Assembly (NCBI GenBank): GCA_964019135.1
Contig: OZ025257.1
Span: 23,854,352 to 23,918,351 of the forward strand
Origin: Arenicola marina
Taxonomy: Eukaryota > Annelida > Polychaeta > Arenicolidae
Length of the DNA: 64,000 nucleotides
Direction of reading: 5' to 3'
The translations under genes were made by a program, and so were the position numbers. Shown in pieces: positions 35,526 through 47,775 of the stretch. How positions within the stretch are numbered: position 1 is the stretch's first letter; every line of letters begins with the position of its first letter. The notes under the pieces are model-generated. The model saw only the letters and a program-made list of their open reading frames with translations, was not told the DNA's origin and did not search any database.

Positions 35526-35590
35526 CCGGGGCGCGAACCCATGACCTGTTGGTCTGCAGCTCAGCGGCATGCTTGCCAAAGTTTCCCCCC
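35526..35590 (-). repeat. tRNA-like fragment (T-arm region)
   Basis: On the minus strand gcagaccaacaggtcatggg leads into GGGTTCGCGCCCC, a B-box/T-arm-like sequence. A related sequence sits at 46178-46225. No full cloverleaf is evident. Confidence 0.45.
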
Positions 35591-37216
35591 GCAATGCTTC
35601 GAATGTAGCCGCAGATATCGATCCAGCTTACCCCAATTGAACCGCATTTTCCTTTGTTTCTCCCGGGACGAGGAAGGATGGACAGATCAAACATTCGGAT
35701 CTCTTTATTTGCGGTATAATGCGATCAATGAGTAAAAAATAACAGGGTAACGACCTCTGCGCAACGATCGCGCAACGTCCGAGGGCGCCACTTACCGGTC
35801 AGTGCGGAACCCCATACCCTGTGGGTGTGGGTGTGGGTGTGGGGTAGGGGTAGGGGTAGGGGTGGGTCACAGGAAGGGTTGCCAGGGAGCTGCCAGGAGG
35901 GGGGGAGGGCAGATAAGTTCATGTCGTACTTTTCACACCACCTCATTCACGCCTGTGTCCTTCCCTTACCGAACAACTTTGAGAAGATTCTTGAACGAAG
36001 TGGCGCGTGTTTCCGGCGGTTTTACGACAGACAAGAGGCTAGGGCCACCAATGACGGCGTGGCGACCTCCTAACCCAGTCGCTAGCGAGCCGTGGAAACG
36101 CCAATACGACGTACTGGCGACGACCTCTTCAGAGCGTCTTAAGCGGCGTGTTTACCATGCGGCAGTCATTTCCGCCGGGCCGCCTTGGGCAGCTGGTCCC
36201 CCCCAAGGTGTTCCCCAATCACGGGCCATAGCCTCGGGCCACTTGTAAAGACCACACCAGTCTGATATATGACCCGGGGGGTGACGCTTACTGCCTTTAG
36301 GTGTTTGTCTGTGGACAGCCCCCCCCCCCCTCAGACCCCCCCCCCACAAGCCACTATCTCGGTAACTTCTGTAGCCTCTCTCATCTTATCCCTTATCCCC
36401 TCCCACCGCAAATTGCTACCCGCACCCATCCCCAATCCCTACCACCCCCCACCCCCAATCCCTATACTATCCCAACCCGCCATCCACCCACCCACCAGGC
36501 CACGTCATCATGGTAACTAAAGGGATAACGGTGACGGAGACAGAGAGAGAGGGAGCCTACAGCGGCCGGGGCGTCCCCAATAAACCACTTAAATGGCGCC
36601 CCCGGTAAAGCCCAGCACAGCACAGCTCGCACAAAGTTCTCAAGCTACGGCAGTCCGGCGGGTGATTCCATTATAGAACGACCTGCAGGCAATAAAGCGG
36701 AAGGCGAAATGACCAGCAGATGTCCAGTGAAATCACTACCCCCAGTCACGTGGCATCATGCAAATCGTGGTTGAGGACGAGCTGTAAAGTCCCCTGGTTT
36801 TCTCGCCCGTTTAACGACACGCGAAGTACCGACGGTACATTACTTACATCTGTGGTTGCCCTGTCCTGTTTAAAAAGGGTCTTCATTTAGAGAAAGAATC
36901 ATAGTTGGCTTCTAGTGACCCTGCTGTCTTACACTGGCCAGTGTGTGTGTGTAGGGCGGGGGGGGAGGGGCAACTTGATGATTAAGCTTGCACTGTACTG
37001 ACAAGCTTGTAATTAAAGCGGTTGGCCCGCCCCTCTATTCCCCTCCCCATCCCCGCATGGCCCCGATCTCTCGACATACCATACAGCTCCTGCATTATTT
37101 ACTGTGAATAAAACAAGAAAAGCACTTAAAGAAACCTGGCTGTCTAGAGTTGTACGCCTGCAGACAAACATATGTTGAGTAAAGCACCCACTCGGGAATA
37201 GATGCCACGTTTCGCG
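35591..37216. other. No gene seen
   Basis: Contains a gtgggt run at 35820-35862, C-rich 36320-36480 and a G run at 36957-36970. ORFs in the low-complexity parts are not convincing. Confidence 0.5.
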
Positions 37217-38335
37217 CCTCTCGCCAGTCTCACTCCCTCTCACATTGCCCCGTGCTCACCCCGGTGGGTGCAGAAGGGTGAAGCCAGTCTCACCACCTCT
37301 CACATTGCCCCGTGCTCACCCCGGTGGGTGCAGAAGGATGAAGCCAGTCCCACTCCCTCTCACATTGCCCCGTGCTCACCCCGGTGGGTGCAGAAGGGTG
37401 AAGCCAGTCCCACTTCCTCTCACATTGCCCCGTGCTCACCCCGGTGGGTGCAGACGGGTGAAGCCAGTCTCACCACCTCTCACATTGCCCCGTGCTCACC
37501 CCGATGGGTGCAGAAATGTGAAGCCAGTCTCACTCCCTCTCACATTGCCCCGTGCTCACCCCGGTGGGTGCAGAAATGTGAAGCCAGTCTCACTCCCTCT
37601 CACATTGCCCCGTGCTCACCCCGGTGGGTGCAGAAGGGTGAAGCCAGTCCCACTCCCTCTCACATTGCCACGTGCTCACCCCGGTGGGTGCCGAAGGGTG
37701 AAGCCAGTCCCACTTCCTCTCACATTGCCCCGTGCTCACCCCGGTGGGTGCAGAAGGGTGAAGCCAGTCCCACTCCCTCTCACATTGCCCCGTGCTCACC
37801 CCGGTGGGTGCAGACGGGTGAAGCCAGTCTCACCACCTCTCATATTGCCCCGTGCTCACCCCGGTGGGTGCAGAAGGGTGAAGCCAGTCTCACTCCCTCT
37901 CACATTGCCCCGTGCTCACCCCGGTGGGTGCAGAAATGTGAAGCCAGTCTCACTCCCTCTCACATTGCCCCGTGCTCACCCCGGTGGGTGCAGAAGGGTG
38001 AAGCCAGTCCCACTCCCTCTCACATTGCCCCGTGCTCACCCCGGTGGGTGCAGAAGGGTGAAGCCAGTCCCACTCCCTCTCACATTGCCCCGTGCTCACC
38101 CCGGTGGGTGCAGACGGGTGAAGCCAGTCTCACCACCTCTCACATTGCCCCGTGCTCACCCCGGTGGGTGCAGAAGGGTGAAGCCAGTCTCACCACCTCT
38201 CACATTGCCCCGTGCTCACCCCGGTGGGTGCAGAAGGGTGAAGCCAGTCCCACTCCCTCTCACATTGCCCCGTGCTCACCCCGGTGGGTGCAGACGGGTG
38301 AAGCCAGTCTCACCACCTCTCACATTGCCCCGTCA
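37217..38335. repeat. 60-bp minisatellite, about 18.6 copies
   Basis: Exact 60-bp period. Unit segments are cactccctctcacattgccc, cgtgctcaccccggtgggtg and cagaagggtgaagccagtct. Only a few sites vary (aagg/acgg/aatg, tctcac/tcccac, ctcc/cacc/ttcc). Since 60 is a multiple of 3, a plus-strand frame (37202-38494) reads a 20-residue repeat for 430 codons. Changes are spread over codon positions, so I do not call a protein. Confidence 0.97.
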
Positions 38336-39307
38336 CCAACAATAGATTTACCCCGATGGTGCCGATGGCCAGCTAGCAGCTTGGATTTTCCTATTTTAAT
38401 TTCCCTTTTTCTTCGTTTGCCCAACTGTCGTCGTGACAGCACGATTAGGACCGAGAAAAGCAAAATAAGTGCACGGGTACTCACTTGCTTGTAGCACGCG
38501 GTGCGACAGCCCTTCTCGGGCTACAGCATTGGTGTCACGAGATAATGTCGATCAAGGTCAAGGTCAAGTTCAGTGAAGGCGACACTCGTGGCCAATCAGC
38601 GACGAGCTAGACAGCTGTTCCCAGGCCAACAGGGGTCAGGGTAGACGACCTTTCTCCGTCAAGCAAGGGTTTCGCTTCCAGCAGACAACGAAGGACACTC
38701 GCCTAAAGTGGCAGTAATTGCAGTGGCCTCCAGGACAATTGAATAGAACACTTGAACGGCGTCAGAAAGATCCATGTGAGGCAAAAAACGGCCGGACTAT
38801 TTATGGTTCCCCATATAGAACTAGGCGTAGTTATTGGGTTAAGTCAATTGTCTCCATATAGTCCGGATAGCAAGGTCCAGTGTCGCGTTTTCAAGTTACC
38901 CAAGTGCTGCTCTCCCGGTCTGTTATCATGGGATATATTATCGCAGCGGGGATGAGGGAGGACGGAACTGACTTTGCCACATTCTCATTTACATCACAAA
39001 TGTTGTCTCTCCGTGCCTCCGGCACCACCACTCAAAACTAAATAAACAAATTATAAAAGAACAATAGATCTTAAACATTTCATGTTCAGGGGATACAAAG
39101 TAAAGGGAAGTCTAAGTGAAGAGCGATCCCATCAGGCAAGCCACCGCGCCCGAATACAGCGCCGGTTCGGATACCACTGTCCCAATGTCCATGTTGTACC
39201 TGATACAAGTCTGAGAGTGGTAGATTATAGTCTAAAGGGTATGATGGGTTTAGCGGCGGAGACATGGTTACCTATCTTCACCCACTCACCTCCCCCCGCC
39301 CTCCATC
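38336..39307. other. No gene seen
   Basis: Unique-looking intronic sequence without recognisable domains. Confidence 0.55.
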
Positions 39308-39784
39308 CAATTCTATATTCAGGACGTTTCAACCAATGCTGGTCATATCGCGTCAATGGGAGTAGGAAGGGAAGAGCGGAGCCATGTCCCCGGGGTGACT
39401 CCCTTCTCTTTATAAAGAAGGACATGGGATCTTTACCCAGCGACCACACAGACATGACCTCAACGGGGCTCGCACCACCGATCGACGTACCGTTTGGCAC
39501 TCAGGTGGCCAGGGGCCGTATTCATTATTGCCACTTAGTGCTAATTGGAAGATTTGTCGAGCGATTATCGGGGCTCAAAATACAAATGCAAGTAGTCACC
39601 CAAGACGTGGAGGATTTTCTGAATTAAGAAAGGCCTAAAACTCTATTCAAGAGGATTTCTTAATCATGAGCACCACCGCAAAGACGCAAATGCACTTTTC
39701 GTGCGTAACGAGGGGATTATGAATACGGCCCCAGAGCGCTCAATGCGAGCGCTCTAGCCCACTGGGTTATCGGGGCGGTCCCCA
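39308..39784 (-). mobile_element. tRNA-derived SINE interrupted by a MITE
   Basis: The 3' part and body cover 39308-39511. The head (agagcgctcaatgcgagcgc, then cactgggttatcggggcgg on the plus strand) resumes at 39733 and ends at 39784. The two halves join cleanly when the inserted 221 bp is removed. Confidence 0.88.
39512..39732 (+). mobile_element. MITE-like element nested in SINE (copy 2)
   Basis: 221 bp with perfect 14-bp terminal inverted repeats GGGGCCGTATTCAT and ATGAATACGGCCCC. The interior matches 15483-15743 in reverse complement. No ORF of its own. Confidence 0.85.
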
Positions 39785-40535
39785 GTTAATGTGCATGGGG
39801 CAGCACGAAGCTAACTGCAGCCTAGCGCACTGCTACAGTGTCATATCAACAATTTCACTTAAAAAGAAAATCGGCTGGCCTGTAAACAGGAGCTTTCAAC
39901 TTTACATCAAAGGTGGATAACATTTGTTGTCACATATATTATAAAGCGTTATTAATATTATGTCCTCTACCCAGACGAAAGCAATCGATAGAGCCCTTTC
40001 AAATATTAGCATCCCCTTGCTGGCCTTAATTTAAAATATGTCTCGTTTTTTTATTCGATCGATTTGGATTTGGTCAGATTGTCTGCCCGGTGTCGGCTTC
40101 CCTGGTGGTTTACATCCGTTTCATCCCCTCGTCATCTCCACGCCGCTTTTCCCCTTCTTCTTTCGCCTTTTATGATTTTTTTCCCCCGGAAGGGCTCCCT
40201 CCGTCATCTTTGATTGTACCCTCACTGGAGCGTTGATGGCGGCAATTACCGGAAGCGGAAGTGCTTTCATCGCCATTTCCACTACAGCGCATGCGCGACA
40301 GCCGCGGTTCGCCACATGCCGAATATCTCGTCCGCTTCGTCCATTGTGAAGGACAATGGACGCCATTTTATTGTATGGCGATAAGGAAGAGATAGGAACC
40401 CCCAGTAGTCGTTACGGCTTTGAGCGGCGCCCATATCATGCCGGCTTCCTGTTATATATGAGTTTTTCCCCCGATACCCGCAACCGTTCGTTAACACACG
40501 GTCCTAAACACTCAACTGCAAGACCATTTCCCGCC
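39785..40535. other. No gene seen
   Basis: Unique-looking sequence up to the start of the 45-bp array. Confidence 0.55.
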
Positions 40536-43500
40536 TACACTCACCCCTCTCAGACCCCCATCAATACAAGAGGGTGGTGTCACACTCACCCCTCTCAGAT
40601 CACCATCAATACAAGAGGGTGGTGCCACACTCACCCCTCTCAGACCCCCATCAATACAAGAGGGTGGTGCCACACTCACCCCTCTCAGACCACCATCAAT
40701 ACAAGAGGGTGGTGCCACACTCACCCCTCTCAGACCCCCATCAATACAAGAGGGTGGTGTCACACTCACCCCTCTCAGACCCCCATCAATACAAGAGGGT
40801 GGTGTCACACTCATCCCTCTCAGACCCCCATCAATACAAGAGGGTGGTGCCACACTCACCCCTCTCAGACCCCCATCAATACAAGAGGGTGGTGTCACAC
40901 TCACCCCTCTCAGACCCCCATCAATACAAGAGGGTGGTGTCACACTCACCCCTCTCAGACCCCCATCAATACAAGAGGGTGGTGCCACACTCACCCCTCT
41001 CAGACCCCCATCAATACAAGAGGGTGGTGTCACACTCACCCCTCTCAGACCCCCATCAATACAAGAGGGTGGTGCCACACTCACCCCTCTCAGACCCCCA
41101 TCAATACAAGAGGGTGGTGCCACACTCACCCCTCTCAGACCCCCATCAATACAAGAGGGTGGTGCTACACTCACCCCTCTCAGACCCCCATCAATACAAG
41201 AGGGTGGTGCCACACTCACCCCTCTCAGACCCCCATCAATACAAGAGGGTGGTGCCACACTCACCCCTCTCAGACCACCATCAATACAAGAGGGTGGTGC
41301 CACACTCACCCCTCTCAGACCCCCATCAATACAAGAGGGTGGTGTCACACTCACCCCTCTCAGACCCCCATCAATACAAGAGGGTGGTGTCACACTCATC
41401 CCTCTCAGACCCCCATCAATACAAGAGGGTGGTGCCACACTCACCCCTCTCAGACCCCCATCAATACAAGAGGGTGGTGTCACACTCACCCCTCTCAGAC
41501 CCCCATCAATACAAGAGGGTGGTGTCACACTCACCCCTCTCAGACCCCCATCAATACAAGAGGGTGGTGCCACACTCACCCCTCTCAGACCCCCATCAAT
41601 ACAAGAGGGTGGTGTCACACTCACCCCTCTCAGATCACCATCAATACAAGAGGGTGGTGCTACACTCACCCCTCTCAGACCCCCATCAATACAAGAGGGT
41701 GGTGTCACACTCACCCCTCTCAGATCACCATCAATACAAGAGGGTGGTGCCACACTCACCCCTCTCAGACCCCCATCAATACAAGAGGGTGGTGCCACAC
41801 TCACCCCTCTCAGATCACCATCAATACAAGAGGGTGGTGCCACACTCACCCCTCTCAGACCCCCATCAATACAAGAGGGTGGTGCTACACTCACCCCTCT
41901 CAGACCCCCATCAATACAAGAGGGTGGTGCTACACTCACCCCTCTCAGATCACCATCAATACAAGAGGGTGGTGCTACACTCACCCCTCTCAGACCCCCA
42001 TCAATACAAGAGGGTGGTGCCACACTCACCCCTCTCAGACCCCCATCAATACAAGAGGGTGGTGTCACACTCACCCCTCTCAGATCACGATCAATACAAG
42101 AGGGTGGTGTCACACTCACCCCTCTCAGATCACCATCAATACAAGAGGGTGGTGCCACACTCACCCCTCTCAGACCCCCATCAATACAAGAGGGTGGTGC
42201 CACACTCACCCCTCTCAGACCCCCATCAATACAAGAGAGTGGTGTCACACTCACCCCTCTCAGATCACCATCAATACAAGAGGGTGTTGTCACACTCACC
42301 CCTCTCAGATCACCATCAATACAAGAGGGTGGTGCTACACTCACCCCTCTCAGACCCCCATCAATACAAGAGGGTGGTGCCACACTCACCCCTCTCAGAC
42401 CCCCATCAATACAAGAGGGTGGTGTCACACTCACCCCTCTCAGATCACGATCAATACAAGAGGGTGGTGTCACACTCACCCCTCTCAGACCCCCATCAAT
42501 ACAAGAGGGTGGTGCCACACTCACCCCTCTCAGACCCCCATCAATACAAGAGGGTGGTGCCACACTCACCCCTCTCAGACCCCCATCAATACAAGAGGGT
42601 GGTGTCACACTCACCCCTCTCAGATCACGATCAATACAAGAGGGTGGTGCCACACTCACCCCTCTCAGACCCCCATCAATACAAGAGGGTGGTGTCACAC
42701 TCACCCCTCTCAGACCCCCATCAATACAAGAGGGTGGTGTCACACTCACCCCTCTCAGATCACCATCAATACAAAAGGGTGGTGTCACACTCACCCCTCT
42801 CAGACCCCCATCAATACAAGAGGGTGGTGCCACACTCACCCCTCTCAGACCCCCATCAATACAAGAGGGTGGTGCCACACTCACCCCTCTCAGACCCCCA
42901 TCAATACAAGAGGGTGGTGTCACACTCACCCCTCTCAGATCACGATCAATACAAGAGGGTGGTGCCACACTCACCCCTCTCAGACCCCCATCAATACAAG
43001 AGGGTGGTGCCACACTCACCCCTCTCAGACCCCCATCAATACAAGAGGGTGGTGTCACACTCACCCCTCTCAGATCACCATCAATACAAGAGGGTGGTGC
43101 CACACTCACCCCTCTCAGACCCCCATCAATACAAGAGGGTGGTGTCACACTCACCCCTCTCAGACCCCCATCAACACAAGAGGGTGGTGTCACACTCACC
43201 CCTCTCAGATCACCATCAATACAAAAGGGTGGTGTCACACTCACCCCTCTCAGACCCCCATCAATACAAGAGGGTGGTGCCACACTCACCCCTCTCAGAC
43301 CCCCATCAATACAAGAGGGTTGTGTCACACTCATCCCTCTCAGACCACCATCAATACAAGAGGGTGGTGCCACACTCACCCCTCTCACACCCCCATCAAT
43401 ACAAGAGGGTGGTGTCACACTCACCTCTCTCAGACCCCCATCAATACAAGAGGGTGGTGTCACACTTACCCCTCTCAGATCTCCATCAATACAAGAGGGT

Positions 43501-43832
43501 GGGGTCACATTCGCCCCTCTCAGACCACCATCAATACAAGAGGGTGGTGTCACATTCGCCCCTCTCAGACCCCCATCAATACAAGAGGGTGGTGTCACAT
43601 TCGCCCCTCTCAGACCACCATCAATACAAGAGGGTGGTGTCACACTCACCCCTCTCAGACCCCCATCAATACAAGAGGGTAGTGTCACACTCACCCCTCT
43701 CAGACCCCCATCAATACAAGAGGGTGGTGTCACACTCACCCCTCTCAGACCCCCATCAATACAAGAGGGTGGTGTCACACTCACCCCTCTCAGACCCCCA
43801 TCAATACAAGAGGGTTGTGTCACACTCACCAC
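40536..43832. repeat. 45-bp minisatellite, about 73 copies
   Basis: 3.3 kb with a strict 45-bp period: cacactcacccctctcagac, then cccatcaatacaag, then agggtggtgt. Variants are cagaccacca, cagatcacca and cagatcacga, plus gtgtcac, gtgccac and gtgctac. Units near 43490-43620 carry a diverged cacattcgccc. The period is a multiple of 3 and the unit is stop-free in two plus frames and one minus frame, which gives ORFs of 1108-1115 codons on both strands. I regard them as artefacts. Confidence 0.97.
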
Positions 43833-44407
43833 GTGAGAGGACCCACGTGAAGACAAGGGCTTGTGTCACCATGGTCACAGGTTGGGTGCTGGATGCAGGC
43901 GTCACCATGATCACAGGCTGAGTGCAGTGACCCGGGTGTCACCATGGTCACAGGTTGGGTGCAGGCTGCAGGTGTTGAGTGCATTGACCCTGGTGCTCGG
44001 GGCAAGGTGGCTAAGCACATCCGTGTCCAGAGAGGCCGTTTACACCACTCGGCCAACACGCCCTCCTCCTCAAAGCTTAATCACCCCTAACCTCTCCAGC
44101 CCCCCTCCCCCTTTCCTCCTCTCCATCCCCATCTCTATCCCCCTCCCCTACCCTTTCCCTCCCCTCTTTTCCCATCGGTAGCCCCCCCCCCCCACTGCCC
44201 CCACCCCCACCCCCCCCCCCTTTCCTCGTCTCCATCTGCCTCAATCTGCCTGTGTAATTCCACTATAATACAAAGACATTTGCCTTTACCATGCATGGTG
44301 GCACACGAGTAACAGATTGGACACTGATTGGGGAAGGTTTACCTGTATTATAGTAGACAGTCACCTGTTATACACACATATGTCTCTGCATACAGGTGAA
44401 CCTTAGC
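43833..44407. other. Short local duplications and C-rich tract, no gene
   Basis: Three partial copies of caccatggtcacaggttggg with gtgctggatgcagg or gtgcaggctgcagg variants at 43868-43975, then a C-rich tract at 44095-44222. Confidence 0.6.
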
Positions 44408-44575
44408 AAATAAAATATAATATAATATAATATCATATAATATAATATAATATAATATAAGCTTAATATAATATAATATAATATAATATAATATAATATA
44501 ATATAATATAATATAATATAATATAATATAATATAATATAATATAATATAACATAGTTATATTATATTATATATT
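44408..44575. repeat. (ATAAT)n microsatellite
   Basis: About 33 copies of ataat, interrupted once by aagctt at 44459. Inverted atta units appear at the 3' edge (tatattatattatata), so a hairpin is possible. Confidence 0.95.
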
Positions 44576-44923
44576 ATAAGAAGTTCCCCTTGGTTACAGT
44601 ACAACGTTGTGCAACGGGAGGTCAGTGCGGCTTGGATAATCTTGGCTTTTAACGCCCAGGCCCGACTTGTGCTGCATATGGCATAGTGGGGGTGGTGGGG
44701 GGGGGGGGGGTGGCATGGTGCACCCTGTACGCCATTACCACGCAGACAGGGGACAATTAAGAGGCGGAACAGCCACCTTAACACGCTGGAGACAACGATA
44801 TGAACTTCTCGGCGGCAACTGGTGCCCTGAGTGTGACCTGCGACTCATGATGGCGCCAAGGAATAAAGAAGCGAGGGTAGGGGAGGGGGAGAGAGGGTGA
44901 GAAGGGGGGCTGTGACGGAGGAG
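44576..44923. other. No gene seen
   Basis: G run at 44699-44711; otherwise unique-looking. Confidence 0.5.
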
Positions 44924-44939
44924 TGCGGGTTAACTTAGG

Positions 44940-45196
44940 TTGGTTGTATCGTCAAGACGGCCTATTAACCACTTTTGGTCATATCGCGTCAATGGGAGAA
45001 GGAAGGGAGAGTGGAGCCATGTCTCCGGGGGTAACCCCCTACTCTTTGCGAAGAAGGACATGGGATCTTTATCCTGCGATCACACAGACATGGCCACAGC
45101 GGGGCTCGAACCATCGACCCACGTGCCGCTAGGCTCTCAGGTGGCCAGAGCAATCAATGTGAGCGCTCTAGCCCACTGAGCTATCGGGACGGCCCT
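44940..45196 (-). mobile_element. Full-length tRNA-derived SINE with target duplication
   Basis: Complete 257-bp copy with A box (agctcagtgggctagagcgc on the minus strand) and B box (ggttcgagccccg). Flanked by 16-bp direct repeats that differ at one base: TGCGGGTTAACTTAGG at 44924-44939 and TGCGGGTTCACTTAGG at 45197-45212. It is the clearest retroposition event of the window. Confidence 0.93.
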
Positions 45197-45212
45197 TGCG
45201 GGTTCACTTAGG

Positions 45213-46059
45213 ACGTGGATTTCTATGTTGAAGTCGTCACGGGAAATTTAGTGGGGATTTTTTGTTTTCTGGTTTTTAATGTTAATATTGCAGGAGGGGT
45301 GAGGGGGTTGTGTAGGAGGGGGGGGTACGGATGGCGATAAAAATGGTGTGTGGTAAGGGATGGGGAGATGGGTGGTGAGGCATGGGGAGATGGGTGGTGA
45401 GGCAAATACTTAGAAGGCGAACCAATAATACGACAATGGGGTCAAGAATATTGGCTCAAGGAGATTAACAGAACGACTTGGATTAAAACGACGGTGTGTA
45501 CCGACGATTGTAAACACAGGAGGGGCTGTCTTATTTAAACAGCTGTCGCCGACACCGCATCACAGACGCCCATGACGCGGGATAACACGTCATTTGTACG
45601 CAAGATATCAACCCTGGTGCTCTAAAGTAGTTACTCAGCTATAATTTTAAAGTGAAGAGTTCACGACCTTTCGCCACAGCTGGCAATATAATATCCAGAT
45701 ATTTTTGTGCTCCAGATTTGTTCTAAGAATACGTAAAGATTCTGAATTTCCGGATTACAGGACAAAGATGGACTATGTTGCTTGGGAAGCCTATAATTGT
45801 ATTATATATATATATATATATATATATACATCGCGGTGACATCTTGCAGGGGGTGGGGGCGGGATATTTGTCACACCACTTTGGAGAAAGACAGACAGCT
45901 GCCTCCGGCATAAACATTGCGAAATGCAAAAGAAATAAAAGGTTTTAAGCCACTAATGAAGGCTGAACTGGGACAATGCCACGGGGTTACCTGAAACCTG
46001 CCCATCTCATGCATGCAGGTAGCAGGGCTCTTACTCTGTTATTTCTTAGGTACAATTTA
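45213..46059. other. No gene seen; (TA)n at 45806-45828
   Basis: Unique-looking sequence with one dinucleotide run. Confidence 0.5.
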
Positions 46060-46179
46060 ATATCTGTTTAGACAATCACCAATTGGTTGAGCGCCGTATT
46101 GTGTATTTTTTTGGATGAATGTGTTTGCGAATGTGACGCACTATTTGTGAAATAAAACTTTAAAAAAAAAAAAAAAAAC
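46060..46179 (+). mobile_element. Polyadenylated retroposon 3' end, candidate
   Basis: Sequence ending in gtgaaataaaacttt followed by 17 A. An AATAAA lies about 10 nt before the A tract. This is the look of a reverse-transcribed polyadenylated RNA 3' end; the 5' extent and source are not identified. Confidence 0.5.
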
Positions 46180-46377
46180 AGGGCGCGAACCCCTGACCTG
46201 TTTGGCCTGCAGATCAGTCCGTCATGTGAGGAACGTCCGCTTGGGCTGTTCAGACCCCAGCTCTACTAGCCCCATCAGAGGAAAAACTTAGCGCACGTCG
46301 CGCATCTGAGTCAACGCGCCGACGACCGTCATGTGGACTGGGGTTAAAGCTAGCCAGAGAGAGACCAGAGATTGATC
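46180..46377 (-). repeat. Dispersed repeat with tRNA-like end
   Basis: The body (46229-46377) matches 47113-47264 in the same orientation (gaggaacgtccgcttgg, cgcgccgacgaccgtca, gtggactgggg). On the minus strand the element ends in a T-arm-like GGGGTTCGCGCCC followed directly by a run of T, which could be a Pol III terminator. Confidence 0.6.
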
Positions 46378-46477
46378 GCGTCCTGATGGTGCCAGGGGGT
46401 AAAGAAGCGAAGGCGGCTGGAAGAGGGAGGGGGGAGGATGGAGGGTGAGAAGGGGGCGGGGCTGTGGCAGAGGATAT

Positions 46478-46728
46478 GGTTGGATATTCAGGACGCTTTA
46501 ACCACTTTTGATCATATCATATCATTTAGATCATGGGAGAAGGAAGGGAGACTGGAGCCATGTCCCCGGGGGTAACCCCCTACTCCACAGACATGGGATC
46601 TTTATCCTGCGACCACGCAGACATGGTCACAGCGGGGCTCGAACCACCGATCCACGCGCCGTTAGGCTCTCAGGTGGCCAGAGCGCTCAAGGCTAGCGCT
46701 CTGACCCACTGAGCTACCGGGCGACCCC
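46478..46728 (-). mobile_element. tRNA-derived SINE, near full length
   Basis: Complete body and head, with a small atcat expansion near 46515-46530 and a short deletion after ccctact (no aagaagga). Confidence 0.88.
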
Positions 46729-47112
46729 TCTAATGCGTCGGCCCGTAGCGTAAAGAGACCCCCTGTCTCAAAAGACACCCCGACATGTTTGCTCCGCCCG
46801 ATGACAGTTGTGAACTGGTGAACCCAGATTAGGGGCTAATATAATTCGACCGGCTGGTTCCCTGATAAAATATTTCATACCCTTCTTCCGACCATTTCGG
46901 GATATAACAGAGTAAATGGCAGAGCAAAAGTTGACAATGCTTAGAAACAAAAAAGAATCCCAAATAATTTGACTGGTGCAACTGACCGCCGACTGTGCTA
47001 GAGCCAGCACGGGGTCAAAAATAATACACATTTTTCAGTGACCGGGGTTGGTATGTTCATGTTTCACTGCCCCTTCGGAATATGCAATTAACACGCTTCC
47101 TAATACAGTGAA
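46729..47112. other. No gene seen
   Basis: Unique-looking sequence. Confidence 0.5.
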
Positions 47113-47264
47113 ATGAGGAACGTCCGCTTGGTCTGTTCCGGCCACCCCAGTTTTATTAGCCCCATCTGAGGATAAACTTGGCGCACGTCGCGGACCTGAG
47201 TCAACGCGCCGACGACCGTCACGTGGACTGGGGATAAAACTAGCCAGAGAGACACCAAAAATTG
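47113..47264 (-). repeat. Dispersed repeat, second copy without tRNA-like end
   Basis: About 150 bp matching 46229-46377 at high identity; the tRNA-like end is missing. Confidence 0.8.
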
Positions 47265-47775
47265 ATCTGTCTTTCCCGTTTTGCCCTGTTATCCCACAAA
47301 ACCGTCCATCATTACCACACGAGACGGCATCGATACCATTCATTCAAAGAAAACGCCAACAGTATACTACGATCACGCCAAAAACACTCCGCAAAACCAG
47401 ACAATTAATCTCCTTCCTTCGACCCATGCGGGCTGCATTACCACTAACCACACAGGAGTCAGTCACACAGCCAAGCCTCATCCAATAACAGCGCGACGAT
47501 CACGCCGTAAAACCAGAAAGTTATCCTCCTTCCCTCGATCCAGTCGGCTGCATTAACACTAATCACACAGGCGTCATCCACACAGCAAACATTTACCCAA
47601 ATAATTGCGTCTCGTTAAAAAAAAACACACACAAAACTCGTGACTATCACGAAAAAAAAAATCCTAACCTAATCCTAACACCAGGGCGCCAGTCACTCAG
47701 TCTCGCTGTTTTATATCTGACAATTTGATTTCGTGAAAAATAAACAGCAATAATAAGTGACTACCCCACATAAAA
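47265..47775. other. No gene seen; one diverged duplication
   Basis: 47405-47460 and 47525-47575 share tccttcc, tcga and ggctgcatta, then cactaaccacacagg or cactaatcacacagg, so a roughly 115-bp segment is duplicated. No coding feature. Confidence 0.5.

Noticed and set aside
37202..38494. 430-codon ORF with a perfect 20-residue repeat
   Set aside because: Not annotated as a gene because the 60-bp period alone explains the open frame and unit changes are not biased to third positions; kept only as a low-interest finding.
40356..43921. Three ORFs of 1108-1115 codons on both strands
   Set aside because: Result of a 45-bp unit without stops; both strands are equally open and the composition is purely repetitive.
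46508..46696. Small ORFs within SINE copies (also at 13472, 15625, 16033, 28897, 39082, 44923, 53098 and 62247)
   Set aside because: The similar peptides (for example RRKGRAEPCPRG or ATAGLEP strings) come from the shared SINE body and not from a protein family.
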